Source of the DNA: Chlamydoabsidia padenii
Lineage: Eukaryota > Mucoromycota > Mucoromycetes > Mucorales > Cunninghamellaceae
Reading direction: 5' to 3'
Length of the DNA stretch: 64,000 nt
Assembly: GCA_025330725.1 (NCBI GenBank)
Contig: JAIWND010000007.1
Coordinates: 992,001 to 1,056,000, forward strand
The position numbers and the translations under genes are program-made. Of the stretch, positions 36,106-46,448 are shown piece after piece. The notes beneath the pieces are model-generated. The model was not told the origin of the DNA, searched no databases, and worked only from the letters and a program-made list of their open reading frames with translations. How positions within the stretch are numbered: the stretch's first letter is position 1; the number at the start of each line of letters is the position of its first letter.

Positions 36106-37484
36106 ATGAAAAGAACATCCTTCCATCTACTAGTTATTCTCCCACTTTTATTACAACTTGTTTTACATGTATCATGGGTAAAGGTACATGCTCAGCCATT
36201 AGACGACTACTCACCTTCTGAATTGGCCACTGGAGATAGTATACTTGACGATACAGATCTTGGCCTAACAGCAACCAGCAACAATGAAGACGACGATGAA
36301 TACGAAGTAGATGACGACGAAGTAGACGACGACTATACGGATGATCAACTTGTTACTCATTATGATATTGATGAAGATGGATACTATGGACTTGGTCGTC
36401 AAGTCAATGATGAAGAACAAGGTGATGATCTTGGTGAAGAACAGTTTAGCGAAGAAGACGATGATGAAGATGACGACGACATATTAAATGAACAAGGCGA
36501 CTTGTCTGACTCGAACAACAAGGATGATTTACTATTTGAAGACGACGAAGCACCTTTAGATTTCAAGAATAATCAAGACATTGACCTGGACCAACTCTTG
36601 TTTGATGCCAGTCAAAAAGATCATACTGATGATCATGATGATATTGAACAACTCCTTGCTCATGCCGACGATGCACTTGATGTAGATCCTGATGATGATG
36701 ATGATGGTCACCCGGATCATGTCACTACCACAGATACGACCTTTCAAGAACAACAACAATCTTTGCCTCTCCTTCCACCCCCTGGCCTCTTCACTGCTGA
36801 TGATATACCTAATACTGACCAGGATTCCTCAACTTCTTCTCATTACAAGCTTTCTCTCTTTGGTATCTTGGTTATTCTCATTCTCTTATACAAAGTATCT
36901 CACAAGGTAAAAATACAGAATATCAATAATCGGAGATCAACCATGAAACTCTAATTCTATTTTGTTTGTATAGTCTCAAGGAGGTCTTCCCAACAAGTTA
37001 CAGCCCAAAGACGAGAAAAAAGGCTTATTACCTGTAAGTAACTAGAAAATGAACACTTGGGGCTTATATTAACTCATAGATTGTTTATATTTTAACTGAT
37101 AGATACATGTCAAAGGTAAAAAAAAAAAAAAAAAACTTGTACACATAAGGAAAAGGGGAAAACAAGGAAGATCACTAACGTCTGATTTGGTACATTGTTG
37201 TTTTGATAGATTTGAATACCCAGGATTATCCCATCAAAAGCCCCATATTCGTCACATCGCCCGTTTCAGCAACAACAGAACAACAACAACAACAACCAGC
37301 AACAGCAGAATCACAACAACATGGACGCCGTCTCTCCTCTTCTTCTATGAGTAGTGGTCGGACATCATCCATCTCTGGTGTTGCTGCGGTAGGTGGTGGT
37401 CATACTCGACGTATCTCTCTCGGTCTACCTCACTCTATCAAGGAATCCATATGGGAAGAAGAATGGGACAAGCGTAAACAATAG
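36106..37484 (+). CDS. Acidic single-pass membrane protein of unknown function
   Basis: Exons 36106-36906, 36974-37033, 37103-37115 and 37210-37484 give 382 residues. I do not recognise a family. Residues 1-29 form a signal peptide (LLVILPLLLQLVLHV, cleavage near VHAQ). Residues about 30-240 are extremely Asp/Glu-rich (for example DDDEYEVDDDEVDDD), suggesting a luminal or extracellular, possibly calcium-binding, low-complexity domain. A membrane span lies at about 248-264 (LSLFGILVILILLYKV). The cytosolic tail has poly-Gln, a Ser-rich segment with RRLSSSS and RRISLG (basic-directed kinase-type sites) and ends WDKRKQ. Exon 3 is only 13 nt. It would be a type I membrane protein; ER, Golgi or surface cannot be decided. 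Confidence 0.65.
37103..37115 (+). other. 13-nt micro-exon in the acidic membrane protein gene
   Basis: ATACATGTCAAAG between TGATAG and GTAAAA. Without it the last exon is out of frame. Confidence 0.65.
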
Positions 37485-38527
37485 TTTAGTTTAGAAAATC
37501 CATCTAGTTACCCATTTTTTGCTATATATCCCTCTCCCGCGTTTGTATATTCTCCTCTATAATAATAAAAAAAAAATTCCCTCCTAAACAAAATCGACTT
37601 GTGTGATACAGTGTAGTTTAATTTATCTGATTGATTGGTTCTCCTTGACTAGGCTTATACAAACTAGTACAGCTTCACATGGGACCAAACCAGCCTTGTT
37701 TATCGGGATGTGAAAATGACATACGTCCAAGTGTGCTATAAATCACTTGAATCACTGTTTTACATCCTCCATTTGACTAGACAGAACCATGTCGAGTTGA
37801 CTCATGGTTTTTTTTTGCCAACAGCCATAACGTCGCACCAAAAATGGAAATTATGGTCTGATCGCCATTCCATTTTGCATGGTACATAGAGAAAGAGATG
37901 AAGAAAAGATTCTTAGTTGATAAAGGTGCTATCCCTGCACTCTATCATTTCTACCCGGCCTTTGGAGATATATTTATGGGATGATCGACAGTGAAGAAGG
38001 CATTTATCGGGGTGTGAAATTCTCGCTTGCATGAACAGCTGGAATTCAAACTTGATCACCTATCAGCCTACTTTCGAAGAGATGCGGAGTAGGGTGGAAC
38101 TATTAGCCGAATAGATTTATAGATCACCTTTTATGATGGGATGACACTCTTTTCCATATACGGCTCCACTGGGTTTCACACAAAAAAAAAGACCCGACTT
38201 TGACCTTGACCACTTTTTATACACAAGAATGCCCATGACATGACAAACACTATATATATATATATATATAGGCAACAAGGTTTGTCCACTGAAAAGAGGG
38301 CACGAAAAAGAAGGGATTGAAGGGAAAAAAAAAAGTCTCAGCACCAAGAATGAGGGAGCGATTTGATTGGCTCAAGATAAGGTCCCTGTCCTACTGATCT
38401 TGGACATTTGCTGAATCAGCGAGTGCAAGCCTCTTTTTTTTTTTTCTCCATTCGCTATATGAGTTTTTTTTGTTTCCATTTTTTATTGTTTTGCTTCTCT
38501 TCCCACTTTTAAATTGTCAAATCCACC
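37485..38527. other. bZIP promoter region, no gene seen
   Basis: 1,043 bp. It contains two variants of the recurring motif, TCGGGATGTGAAAA (37703-37716) and TCGGGGTGTGAAA (about 38007-38019), a TA repeat near 38251-38270 and a T/C-rich leader before the bZIP ATG. Confidence 0.55.
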
Positions 38528-39291
38528 ATGTCTTATACATACCCCACCACTTCATTGGATTCACTTGCATTTGACCCCTTAGACCAACCACCTTCTCATA
38601 TTAATGAAGAAGCTGCAGCGGCTGATTTGGCATTGTGGGTAAAGTGAACACCAGATGATACATTCTGACAAGGGTTTTTAAACGTACCAACTTTTATTGT
38701 TTGTAGACCAATGCCAAATTCACGTACGATATCACGCCGGGACAAGGGCTCTTGGAAAACAAAACGTTTGATTTGGATAAAGCCATGTATGAACATTTAG
38801 CCCAGTATTTAGATCTTGACCTGACAGCAGCACCTACGTCTACATTACCACTACCACTACCAACAACAGATTCCTCTTACAAACCATCTTCTCGACCTCC
38901 TACACTTTTACCTAAACCAAGTCTGGATAACGACACCACTAACCTCTTTGCATTACCTACTGATAATAACAAACCTCTTAATGATAATGGTAAACGACCT
39001 ACCACCTCAACTGACGATCGTTCTTTTGCCGATGATGATAAGGTAATATTTATATATCATCTAATGATAGGAACTCATCTTTTTCTTTTTTCTTTTGTAT
39101 AATAGCGACGACGTAATACAGCTGCTAGTGCTCGATTCCGTATCAAGAAGAAACAAAAAGAACAAGCAATGGCTCAAACTGTACAAGAAATGACGGAAAA
39201 GTCTGATAAACTACAACAACGTGTCCACGAACTGGAAAATGAAATCAAATGGCTTCGTGAATTGCTTTTAGAAAAGAATGCCAATAAGTAA
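38528..39291 (+). CDS. bZIP transcription factor, CYS-3/MetR type
   Basis: Exons 38528-38638, 38707-39042 and 39106-39291 give 210 residues. The basic region RRRNTAASARFRIKKKQKEQ (residues 150-169) is nearly the signature of Neurospora CYS-3 and Aspergillus MetR, positive regulators of sulfur assimilation genes. A leucine zipper follows (residues about 170-206) and the protein ends soon after it. The N-terminal part has acidic and Pro/Thr-rich segments that could activate transcription. Note the name clash: Neurospora cys-3 is this bZIP type, whereas yeast CYS3 is the lyase at the other end of the window. Assignment as the sulfur regulator is inferred from the basic region only. Confidence 0.85.
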
Positions 39292-39987
39292 TACAAACTG
39301 GTTCCTCTCTTGGTCACACATATCCTCCTCCTCCCTTCCGTCTATTGTATATTTCCATTTCCCCTCCCCTCCCCTCCATTTAGTATATCTTATCTTACTT
39401 ATTGTTATCATATATATATATATATAAATAAAATCATCTGGCTTATATATATATATACATATATCCATCATAAATGATGATCACAATGTCCTTTTGTCTC
39501 ATGTGTCTGTAGGTGTTGATACCTGTATAAAATATACATCCATTATAAATTATAGAATACTAAACTCTATCTTACAAAGACAATATAAATTAGTTTATGC
39601 ATCGCGGTTCTGTACCATCATATGACTTGGCAAAAGGATATATAGACTTTGGTATTGCAACTGATCATATCACCTTTAATAACGAGCTCATGCGATTTGT
39701 GCTTTATCATATGCTGGCGACTATGAATGTGGATGGTTTTTGAAGAAACAAAAAAGCAGGGGGAAGGGTGAGAATATGGTTGAAAGAACACTATATGCGG
39801 AATTCGAAGAGACTTTGCAGGATTCTCTCTTGTCGTCGATCAGCGGGATTTGAAAACGATCTTTCAATTTGATTTTTTACGGGTAGTGTGTAGTCTTTTC
39901 TTCAAAGGTCTTGATCATGTAAGTAATGACTTTTTACTCTTACTAACAGTTTGATGCCCTACTAATATCTTTTCATAATTTGTTTAG
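39292..39987. other. Intergenic region with TA repeats and a perfect promoter-motif copy
   Basis: TA repeats at about 39410-39426 and 39446-39463 follow the bZIP gene. GCGGGATTTGAAAA at 39843-39856 precedes a spliced-looking segment that starts near 39919. No established gene. Confidence 0.5.
39843..39856 (+). promoter_or_regulatory. GCGGGATTTGAAA element, perfect copy
   Basis: GCGGGATTTGAAAA, 132 bp before the ATG of the candidate 42-aa spliced ORF and 450 bp before the Nop6 ATG. Confidence 0.45.
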
Positions 39988-39988
39988 A

Positions 39989-40202
39989 ATGTTACCAAAG
40001 TGCACCACTCTTGGAATAATTGAACTTGGACCTACTCACAGCGAATACGATACAAGGTACGTAAAATTAGTCAATCTATTCTGATGACAGTTACATATGC
40101 CTTGTCTCCCTAACTGTAAATCATTCCTCTTTCAATGTAAGAACGATTGCCCAGAAAGAAGGCGACAACCAATGCAATGCAATGGCTGGGGTCCAAAGGT
40201 AA
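39989..40202 (+). CDS. Candidate 42-aa spliced small ORF (or spliced Nop6 leader)
   Basis: Good splice signals define an exon 39988-40056 between an intron at 39919-39987 (GTAAGT, branch CTACTAAT, TTTAG) and one at 40057-40141 (GTACGT, branch CCCTAAC, GTAAG). The joined frame from the ATG at 39989 encodes 42 residues (MLPKCTTLG...NAMAGVQR) and stops at 40200-40202. The stop overlaps a further donor (GTAAGT at 40199), so the segment might continue into the Nop6 mRNA as a leader. The peptide has no recognisable domain. It could be a small gene, a uORF or a non-coding exon chain. Confidence 0.3.
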
Positions 40203-40306
40203 GTGTCGGAATTTGAAAATATATGAATAGAAAATTTTTTCTTACTTTTTTTTTTTTTTTTTAACAACCCTTCTCTTCTTTTTTATACCACACACATATA
40301 ATCTCA

Positions 40307-41126
40307 ATGGTTGAAGGAAAGAAACTGACCAAACGTGAAAAGAAAGCTGCTTCTTTCCGTCAAAAACAAAAGGGAAAGGCTTTGGATGAAACCGATGCTG
40401 TCCCTGAATCCGATCTCATACCCGATCAACAAGAATCTCAACCACCAGCCGATCCTTCTCCCAACAAGAAACGTAAAGCTGACAATGACACGACAAGCGG
40501 CATCAAGATCGACGTACCCACCACCACGACAACAAATGACCAACCAGCCAAGAAGAAAACTCGACGAGGCAAGAAAAAGGCACCCGAAGGTAGTCGGTTT
40601 ATCGTCTTTGTAGGCAATCTCTCTTATACCACCACTAAAGAAGACCTCGAAACCCATTTTGCTTCGGCCGGAGGACTTGTATCTGTGCGACTACTCACTG
40701 ATAAAGAAACCAAGAAACCTAAAGGATTTGCTTTTCTTGAATTTGAAGATTCAAGACATTTAAACGTAAGTTAAAAAAAAAAAGGGTGTGTGTGTGTGAA
40801 TGAATACTAACGGTTATATATGTTTATAGAAAGCATTGGCCTTCCATCACACTTATTTGAATAAACGACAGATCAACGTGGAATTGACAGCAGGTGGCGG
40901 TGGCAATACTAGTAATCGAACGGAAAAACTTAAAACCAAGAATGAACGTTTACAAGAAGAAAGAGTAAGTTTGACCCCACCCCACCCTCCCTCCTCACAT
41001 AGACTCTGCTAACCCCCTCTCTCCCCTTTATAGCAAAAAGCTCATCAAGACAAGACACATGGCAAGATCCCTACCGTCCGATCCTCTTCTTATGGCACCA
41101 AGGAATCCACTACAGAAGAGTTTTAG
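40307..41126 (+). CDS. NOP6: Nop6-like nucleolar RRM protein
   Basis: Exons 40307-40765, 40830-40964 and 41034-41126 give 228 residues. Yeast Nop6 binds pre-rRNA early in 40S assembly. The N terminus is Lys-rich (KKLTKREKKAASFRQKQKGK) and the linker carries nuclear-type basic clusters (KKKTRRGKKK). One RRM lies at about 98-172, with RNP2 IVFVGNLSY and RNP1 KPKGFAFLEF. After it come INVELTAGGGGN and TKNERLQEER, a block characteristic of Nop6 proteins. A possible spliced leader lies upstream. Confidence 0.88.
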
Positions 41127-41250
41127 TAGTAATGTAGTAGTAGTAATTATAGAAATCATCATCACACCCAATCCTTTTTAAATAAATAAAAAAATCGTCT
41201 TTGCATTATCATGTCTTCGTTTGGTGGTGGATTATTTTAAATATCCGATG

Positions 41251-41265
41251 GCGGGGTTTGTAAAA
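41251..41265 (+). promoter_or_regulatory. GCGGGATTTGAAA-type element
   Basis: GCGGGGTTTGTAAAA, 107 bp before the ATG at 41373. Confidence 0.4.
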
Positions 41266-41372
41266 CGTCAACAGCCTTGCACGTTTAATTTTTTTTTTTT
41301 TTTGTCTTTGTTCTTCTCCTCTCATCCTTTTTTTCCCCCCTCTTCCATCAAACCGATCGACTCATTGACAGC

Positions 41373-42165
41373 ATGAGACTTGATCCCTTCCCCCAATTCT
41401 CAGCAACTTTGGGTAATGCATGCGCCAATCCACGAGTGGCCCTATTTGCCATTGTCATGACCAAGATTTGTCTTGATCGTATCTACAACTATGCTTCGGT
41501 AAAACAACAATAATAACAAAAAAGGATGAATTAGTTGAACATTGACTCTATTTAACATTCCATATATATATATATAGGTAGTGAATCCTAATGCAGCATT
41601 AGATTCTGGTGGCAACGAAACACTTGATATTTTGGAATACCAACATCCTGGGACAGGCGAAGCGGTGTACAAGTATCTCACAAGCTATGGTCCCCAAGGA
41701 CGTGCGGCGTATCAGTCCTTGCTAATGTATGATAGTGGATTCTTATTATTCCGAACCGTACCCATGTGTTTACTCGTCCATTGGGCCTTCAAATTGGCAC
41801 CCTCATGGTCGCGCCCTGGTGTGTTTATCCCGTTAGCTACGACGTTTATCGATCTCGTTGAAAATGGTCTGATCTGGCTCTTGCTGAAAGCATATCCTCG
41901 ACGACTGGATACCTTGGCGCAATTAACGGCGTGGATGATTGAAGCGAAATGGGCGGCATTTGTGGCCACTCTTGTCTTGATGTGTGTATCGGGTCTGGTG
42001 GGGATTTACTATAGCTTCCATGCCATGTTGTCTAATAGTGTGTTGATGGAAAAGGATCGTCAAGAAAAGTTACGGGCCAGGCGACATGTCACTGAAGTCC
42101 TCCATCGATCTGGTAAATCCTCTTCTTCTTCTGCTGCTGCTGGTAATGATAAAAAGAAACAATAA
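41373..42165 (+). CDS. Multi-pass membrane protein of unknown function
   Basis: Exons 41373-41498 and 41578-42165 give 237 residues. I do not recognise a family with confidence. Hydrophobic segments suggest about four membrane spans: VALFAIVMTKICLDRIYNY near the N terminus, FLLFRTVPMCLLVHWAF, GVFIPLATTFIDLVENGLIW with acidic residues inside the span, and AAFVATLVLMCVSGLVGIYY. The tail is basic (KLRARRHVTEVLHRSGK) and ends in a Ser/Ala stretch and KKKQ, which could act as a di-lysine ER-retrieval signal only if positioned at -3/-4 (here K at -2 to -4). Localisation is therefore a guess. Confidence 0.65.
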
Positions 42166-42237
42166 TTGTATTAGATGATAATAAATAAAGCAAGTGTGGG
42201 TATCATGTTACACCGTGTGGTTGTCTCTTGGCGGATG

Positions 42238-42251
42238 GCGGGGCTTGAAAA
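42238..42251 (+). promoter_or_regulatory. GCGGGATTTGAAA-type element upstream of syntaxin gene
   Basis: GCGGGGCTTGAAAA, 186 bp before the ATG at 42438. A CT repeat at about 42304-42323 lies between. Confidence 0.4.
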
Positions 42252-42303
42252 TTTAAATATAAAGTAGTTGGGTACCTCGTTTTTTACTTCTCTCCTTTTT
42301 CCC

Positions 42304-42323
42304 TCTCTCTCTCTCTCTCTCTC
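42304..42323. repeat. CT dinucleotide repeat in the syntaxin promoter
   Basis: About ten CT units in the pyrimidine-rich leader. Confidence 0.8.
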
Positions 42324-42437
42324 TTCTTTAACAAGTTTTACTTGTTTCTATCTCCTCTACCTTCCCCCTTCCTTCTTTTTATTTTTATTACTATCACTTT
42401 TTATTCTGTAGTTGGTCACTCTTAACCTTTATATTAC

Positions 42438-44166
42438 ATGTCATATACATTCAGTCGTGATCGCACTGCAGAACTTCGGGTAAGTCCTCAACTTTGGAAA
42501 AGTCATAATGGACACATGACAAGAAAGAATCAAGTATATATATATATATATAAAAAGAAAACTAACTAATAGGCATTCTTTTTTACTTGATATAGGATTC
42601 TTTTGAAGGTACACAGAGAACCAGGTAACTGAAATGAAAAATACAAGCCAATGTCGTACTCAAACTCTTTTGTTTGTCTTACTAACCAATGAACGGATGT
42701 TGTTAATTTGACAAGTGATGATATAGGATCAGGTAGATCACCTACTGGTCATAATAACAATAATCCATTCCCTACTTCAACAAATCGATACACTAATGGT
42801 GGACATGACGCTAAAGTGGAATCTTATGAAATGCAAACTCCTTCGGATATTCACAATATGCAAGGATTTTTTGATGAAGTAAGTGGATGTATTCTCTTCC
42901 CCCCCCTCCTCCGTGCTCCTCTCCCCCTTGATTTACTAATTATCCCTTGTTGTAGATTGAAAAGTTAAAGGATGAACTCCGGGTGATCAATGACAATATT
43001 AGCGAAATCGAACAACTTCATAATGCTGCTTTGGTTAGCTTTAATGAACAACAATGGAATCAAATGTCTGCGGATTTGGAACGATTGAAAAATGATACTC
43101 AGAAACGTAATTTGGATGTTAAGAATCGATTAAAAGGTAAATAGAAAATGAAAATGAACATTATGATATTAAACTCATCTTATTTGTTGTATGAATTTTA
43201 GCTATCGAAGCTTCCAATGGTCAATTCAATAGATCCGATGGTCAAATACGACTCAGTCAGGTAAAATAGAAATGGCTCGTTAAAGGAGATCATTTACTAA
43301 CCTTCCTTCTATAGAGTGCAGCTATTAAGAAACGATTTTTGGATACCATTCAACATTACCAAGATATCGAACGTTCTTATCAACAAAAATACCGTCAACG
43401 TGTCGAACGTCAAATTAGAATTGGTAAGACTATTGCCATAATCTGATCTCTTTTAACCACTTCCTTTTCAATCTAGTCAAACCTGAAGCCACAGAACAAG
43501 AAATCGACAGTATCATTGATTCTGATGAATCTCCTCAAGTCTTTTCTCAATCTGTAAGTAATAATAAAAGTAATAATAATAAAAGACTAATCCATTTACT
43601 TGATAGTTAATGCAAGCCAGTCGTCGTGGTCAAGCTACTGCTGTCTTGTCTGAAGTCCAAAACCGACATGATGATATCAAAAAGATCGAAAAAACCATTG
43701 TGGTAAGTACTCCAAAGAAAAACAACTCGAAAAAAAAAAAAACACTCACCAACTCATTTATCAATAGGAACTCCATCAACTGTTTATGGATATGCAAATG
43801 CTTGTGGAACAACAAGGGGAAACCATTAATCAAATCGAAGAACATGCTGAAACTACTGCCGCTCATTTGGAGGAAGGTAATAAGTTTGTGTCAAAAGCCA
43901 TTAGTAGTGCTCGGGCTACTCGTCATGTAAGTGAATACATCTTATTATGTAAATACTCGATCCATAACTTGACTTGTAACAAATAGAAAAAGTGGTGTTG
44001 TTTCGTGATTTGTATCATACTTGCTGTGGTCATTGCGATCTTGGTCTGGTGGTTTGGCTTTAATCATGTGGTAAGTATCATAAAAACAAGAAAACTAGAT
44101 GGAATACAAAACGCTCACTTTTTTTTTTTCTTCTTCTTTAAGGGTGTTGGTAATAACAACAAGTAA
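42438..44166 (+). CDS. SSO1: Plasma-membrane syntaxin (Sso1/2-type Qa-SNARE)
   Basis: Eleven exons: 42438-42479, 42596-42608, 42727-42878, 42956-43136, 43202-43260, 43315-43423, 43477-43553, 43607-43702, 43768-43926, 43987-44070 and 44143-44166, giving 331 residues. Qa-SNAREs of this group drive fusion of secretory vesicles with the plasma membrane. The Habc region includes FFDEIEKLKDELRVINDNIS. The SNARE motif runs from EVQNRHDDIKKIEKTIVELH to about ARATRH with the zero-layer Gln in LVEQQGETI. The C-terminal anchor is CCFVICIILAVVIAILVWW. Exon 2 is 13 nt; an alternative longer exon 2 ending CAG/GTAACT with a later acceptor (ATCACC) is also in frame and would give EGTQRTRSPTG, so this junction is uncertain. 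It is the most intron-dense gene here. Confidence 0.88.
42596..42608 (+). other. 13-nt micro-exon in the syntaxin gene (tentative)
   Basis: GATTCTTTTGAAG with acceptor TATAG and donor GTACAC. A 29-nt version using the next donor (GTAACT) also fits the frame. Confidence 0.5.
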
Positions 44167-44979
44167 TAAATGTCACTCTCAATGTGTTCGATACATACTA
44201 CACCTATACTCCCATAATATAACCCTTTTTGATATTTTACTCTTAATCTTACATCTACATTTATTTACTTTTTACCTTACTAGTTGTACAGATCTCTTTT
44301 TTATTTACCTCTACCCTCCCTTTTTTTTTTTGTGATTACTTATACTTTTACAACAATCACCTTCTCTTTACTATTTGTATTTTGTTAGTTTTGCCTTCTC
44401 TCTCTCTATTTTGATAATAATACATATCAAGAAATAAAAATCCTGATATCTTTTTATATTTGATTGACAAAATTAATAGGCACTCATAATTGACCTTATA
44501 TTAAATCCTTGTCAACAAGTAAATTGTTTGACCTTTGTTAGAGTATAGCTCGTGCGAAATAAAAACGTCTGTGCTCATAAATGACATGTAGTATTATTGC
44601 CAAATGACAGTACGCTCCCTGTATAATCTCCTCATCTTACACATCCTTTGTCTCAGTCCAAGTCATCAGCTCAAGTGTTGTTGAATATACACGGTATTCA
44701 ACCCCCGATCATGCTTTTTTGCATGAATTGTAATTTCAATAGTAAAAAGATACACTTGAACCAAAAAATGCACTGTACGTTAATAACAATCACTTGGTCC
44801 TGTTTCCTGTCCATTGCCCAAGACAGAAAGGAGGTATAAAGGCACGGTAAGTAAAGATCGACCATATCTCGATTGTGATTGGCCTTGTTTTAACATCCCG
44901 ATCAGGGCTACTGGCGATTTCAATTTTAAAGGTTCGGGATTCAATTCTGTCTCTCTTTCTTTTTATTTTTTGGCACCTC
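44167..44979. other. Intergenic region with GST promoter
   Basis: Several T-rich stretches and AATAAA-like sites follow the syntaxin gene. TTTAACATCCCGATC (44889-44903) and ATTCAACCCCCGAT (44697-44710) are weak relatives of the recurring motif upstream of the GST. TGATTGGCC at 44877-44885 is a CCAAT-type site. A lone donor (GTAAGT at 44847) hints at a leader intron. No gene seen. Confidence 0.45.
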
Positions 44980-45708
44980 ATGTCATTATCCAAACTTCGC
45001 AATGCTCTTCTTTACAATCCAGGCTCTGTCTTCTCCAATGTTGGTGCCTTGCTACTGTGGGAAAAACAAGTCCAGAGCCGGTATGCCTTGACACCCATCG
45101 ACATGAAGCAACAAGTCAACATCTCGACTGAATTCCTACGACTGAATCCCATGGGCAAAGTACCCGTCTTGATCCACGATGGCCAGGCGATTCCCGATTC
45201 GTTTGCCATTGCACAGTTTTTAGACAAGCAGGATGAATTGCAATCCCATGATGACAAGGTAGTGGCCATGGTGGAGCGGTGGCGAAACGTCCGAGTGGTG
45301 GCACTCTGGATGGGCAAGAAACAACCACACGACGATACGACACAATTGGCAGACCAGCTGGCTCGGCAACGACAACAAGTAGTGGATTATCAACAACAAG
45401 GCATGTGTTATGCTACTCGTTTGGCAGCGCATGACGATCGTGCGCATATTTTGCTGGACCATGCAGCTTACCTCCATCACCGTGACACATGGCATCGTTT
45501 ACTCGATGATGCAGATCGTGTTTTGGCCAATCAACCGTATTTGGTTCATCATCAGTTTACCTTGGCGGATGTGTATGCGACTAGTTTCTTGTTTTGGTAT
45601 CTGCAAAAAGTCGGTGGTGGTTTGTTTACTGGGCGTCGATATTTAGAACATTATTATTACCGTCAATTAGATAGAACATCTGTTAGAAATGCTTTTAATA
45701 TAAATTAA
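44980..45708 (+). CDS. Glutathione S-transferase-like protein
   Basis: Single exon, 242 residues, starting MSLSKLRNALLYNPG. The frame opens further upstream without Met-rich or conserved sequence, so I start here. The N-terminal thioredoxin-like part ends with the glutathione-site pattern LNPMGKVPVLIHDGQAIPDS (cis-Pro in KVPVL) and SFAIAQFLD. The C-terminal part is helical, with FTLADVYATSFLFWYL, the N-capping box region of GSTs. The catalytic residue of the N-terminal site is not obvious (SVFSNVGAL). Substrate unknown. Unlike its neighbours it has no intron. Confidence 0.75.
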   Translation: MSLSKLRNALLYNPGSVFSNVGALLLWEKQVQSRYALTPIDMKQQVNISTEFLRLNPMGKVPVLIHDGQAIPDSFAIAQFLDKQDELQSHDDKVVAMVERWRNVRVVALWMGKKQPHDDTTQLADQLARQRQQVVDYQQQGMCYATRLAAHDDRAHILLDHAAYLHHRDTWHRLLDDADRVLANQPYLVHHQFTLADVYATSFLFWYLQKVGGGLFTGRRYLEHYYYRQLDRTSVRNAFNIN

Positions 45709-45789
45709 TAAAATGGGGGTTGGTCTTTTGACTATTGTATATGTATTTGAAATGTTTTTTATTGTCGGATTTTAATGATGTATAACTAG

Positions 45790-46399
45790 TTAATGGAATA
45801 GTTTATCATCGGCGGGCTTAATAGGTAGACTGGATTCGTGAGTAGAAGGTTTGGTAGGTACAAGATTTTGATGGACTAAATCACCCTTTGATTCATCCTC
45901 TGTAATCAATATCTTGTTAAAATTGGACGCTTGATCCTGGGTCAAATAGATGGGGGCTTCAGGGATGATGTTCATCTGCTCTTTGGCTTTATTCGCGGCC
46001 TTTGATCTTTTCTTTGCACAAACGTAAATGATAGCACCTACGACAATCAAAGCCATCTTTTAAATAAAAAGATGAGCACTTGTTTCATTGTAGTATGATT
46101 GTATTTCTTACCCCGGCTACTCCACCAATGGAAATACCAGCGATGGCTCCAGCGGTCAAGGAAGGAGAGGAAGGTGTCGAGCTGGGAAGATCAGGACTGG
46201 TCGTATTATGGGTAGTTGTATTGTTCGAGTTGGAAGCTAACCATATCATGGATGTCACATTCAATATATGAACATCGTTGACTAGCTGATGACTGAAATC
46301 AGCCCCAAAGAGAATATACAAAAGATCATCGCCTACCATCACCGCTAAAAAGTGCATGAATTTGTTGTATGAGTGAGATAATTGTGTTTAAACCCGGAC

Positions 46400-46448
<49 letters not shown>

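Noticed and set aside
42609..42616. An 8-nt intron GTACACAG in the syntaxin gene
   Set aside because: Far too short to be spliced; the sequence is either the start of a longer intron or part of exon 2.
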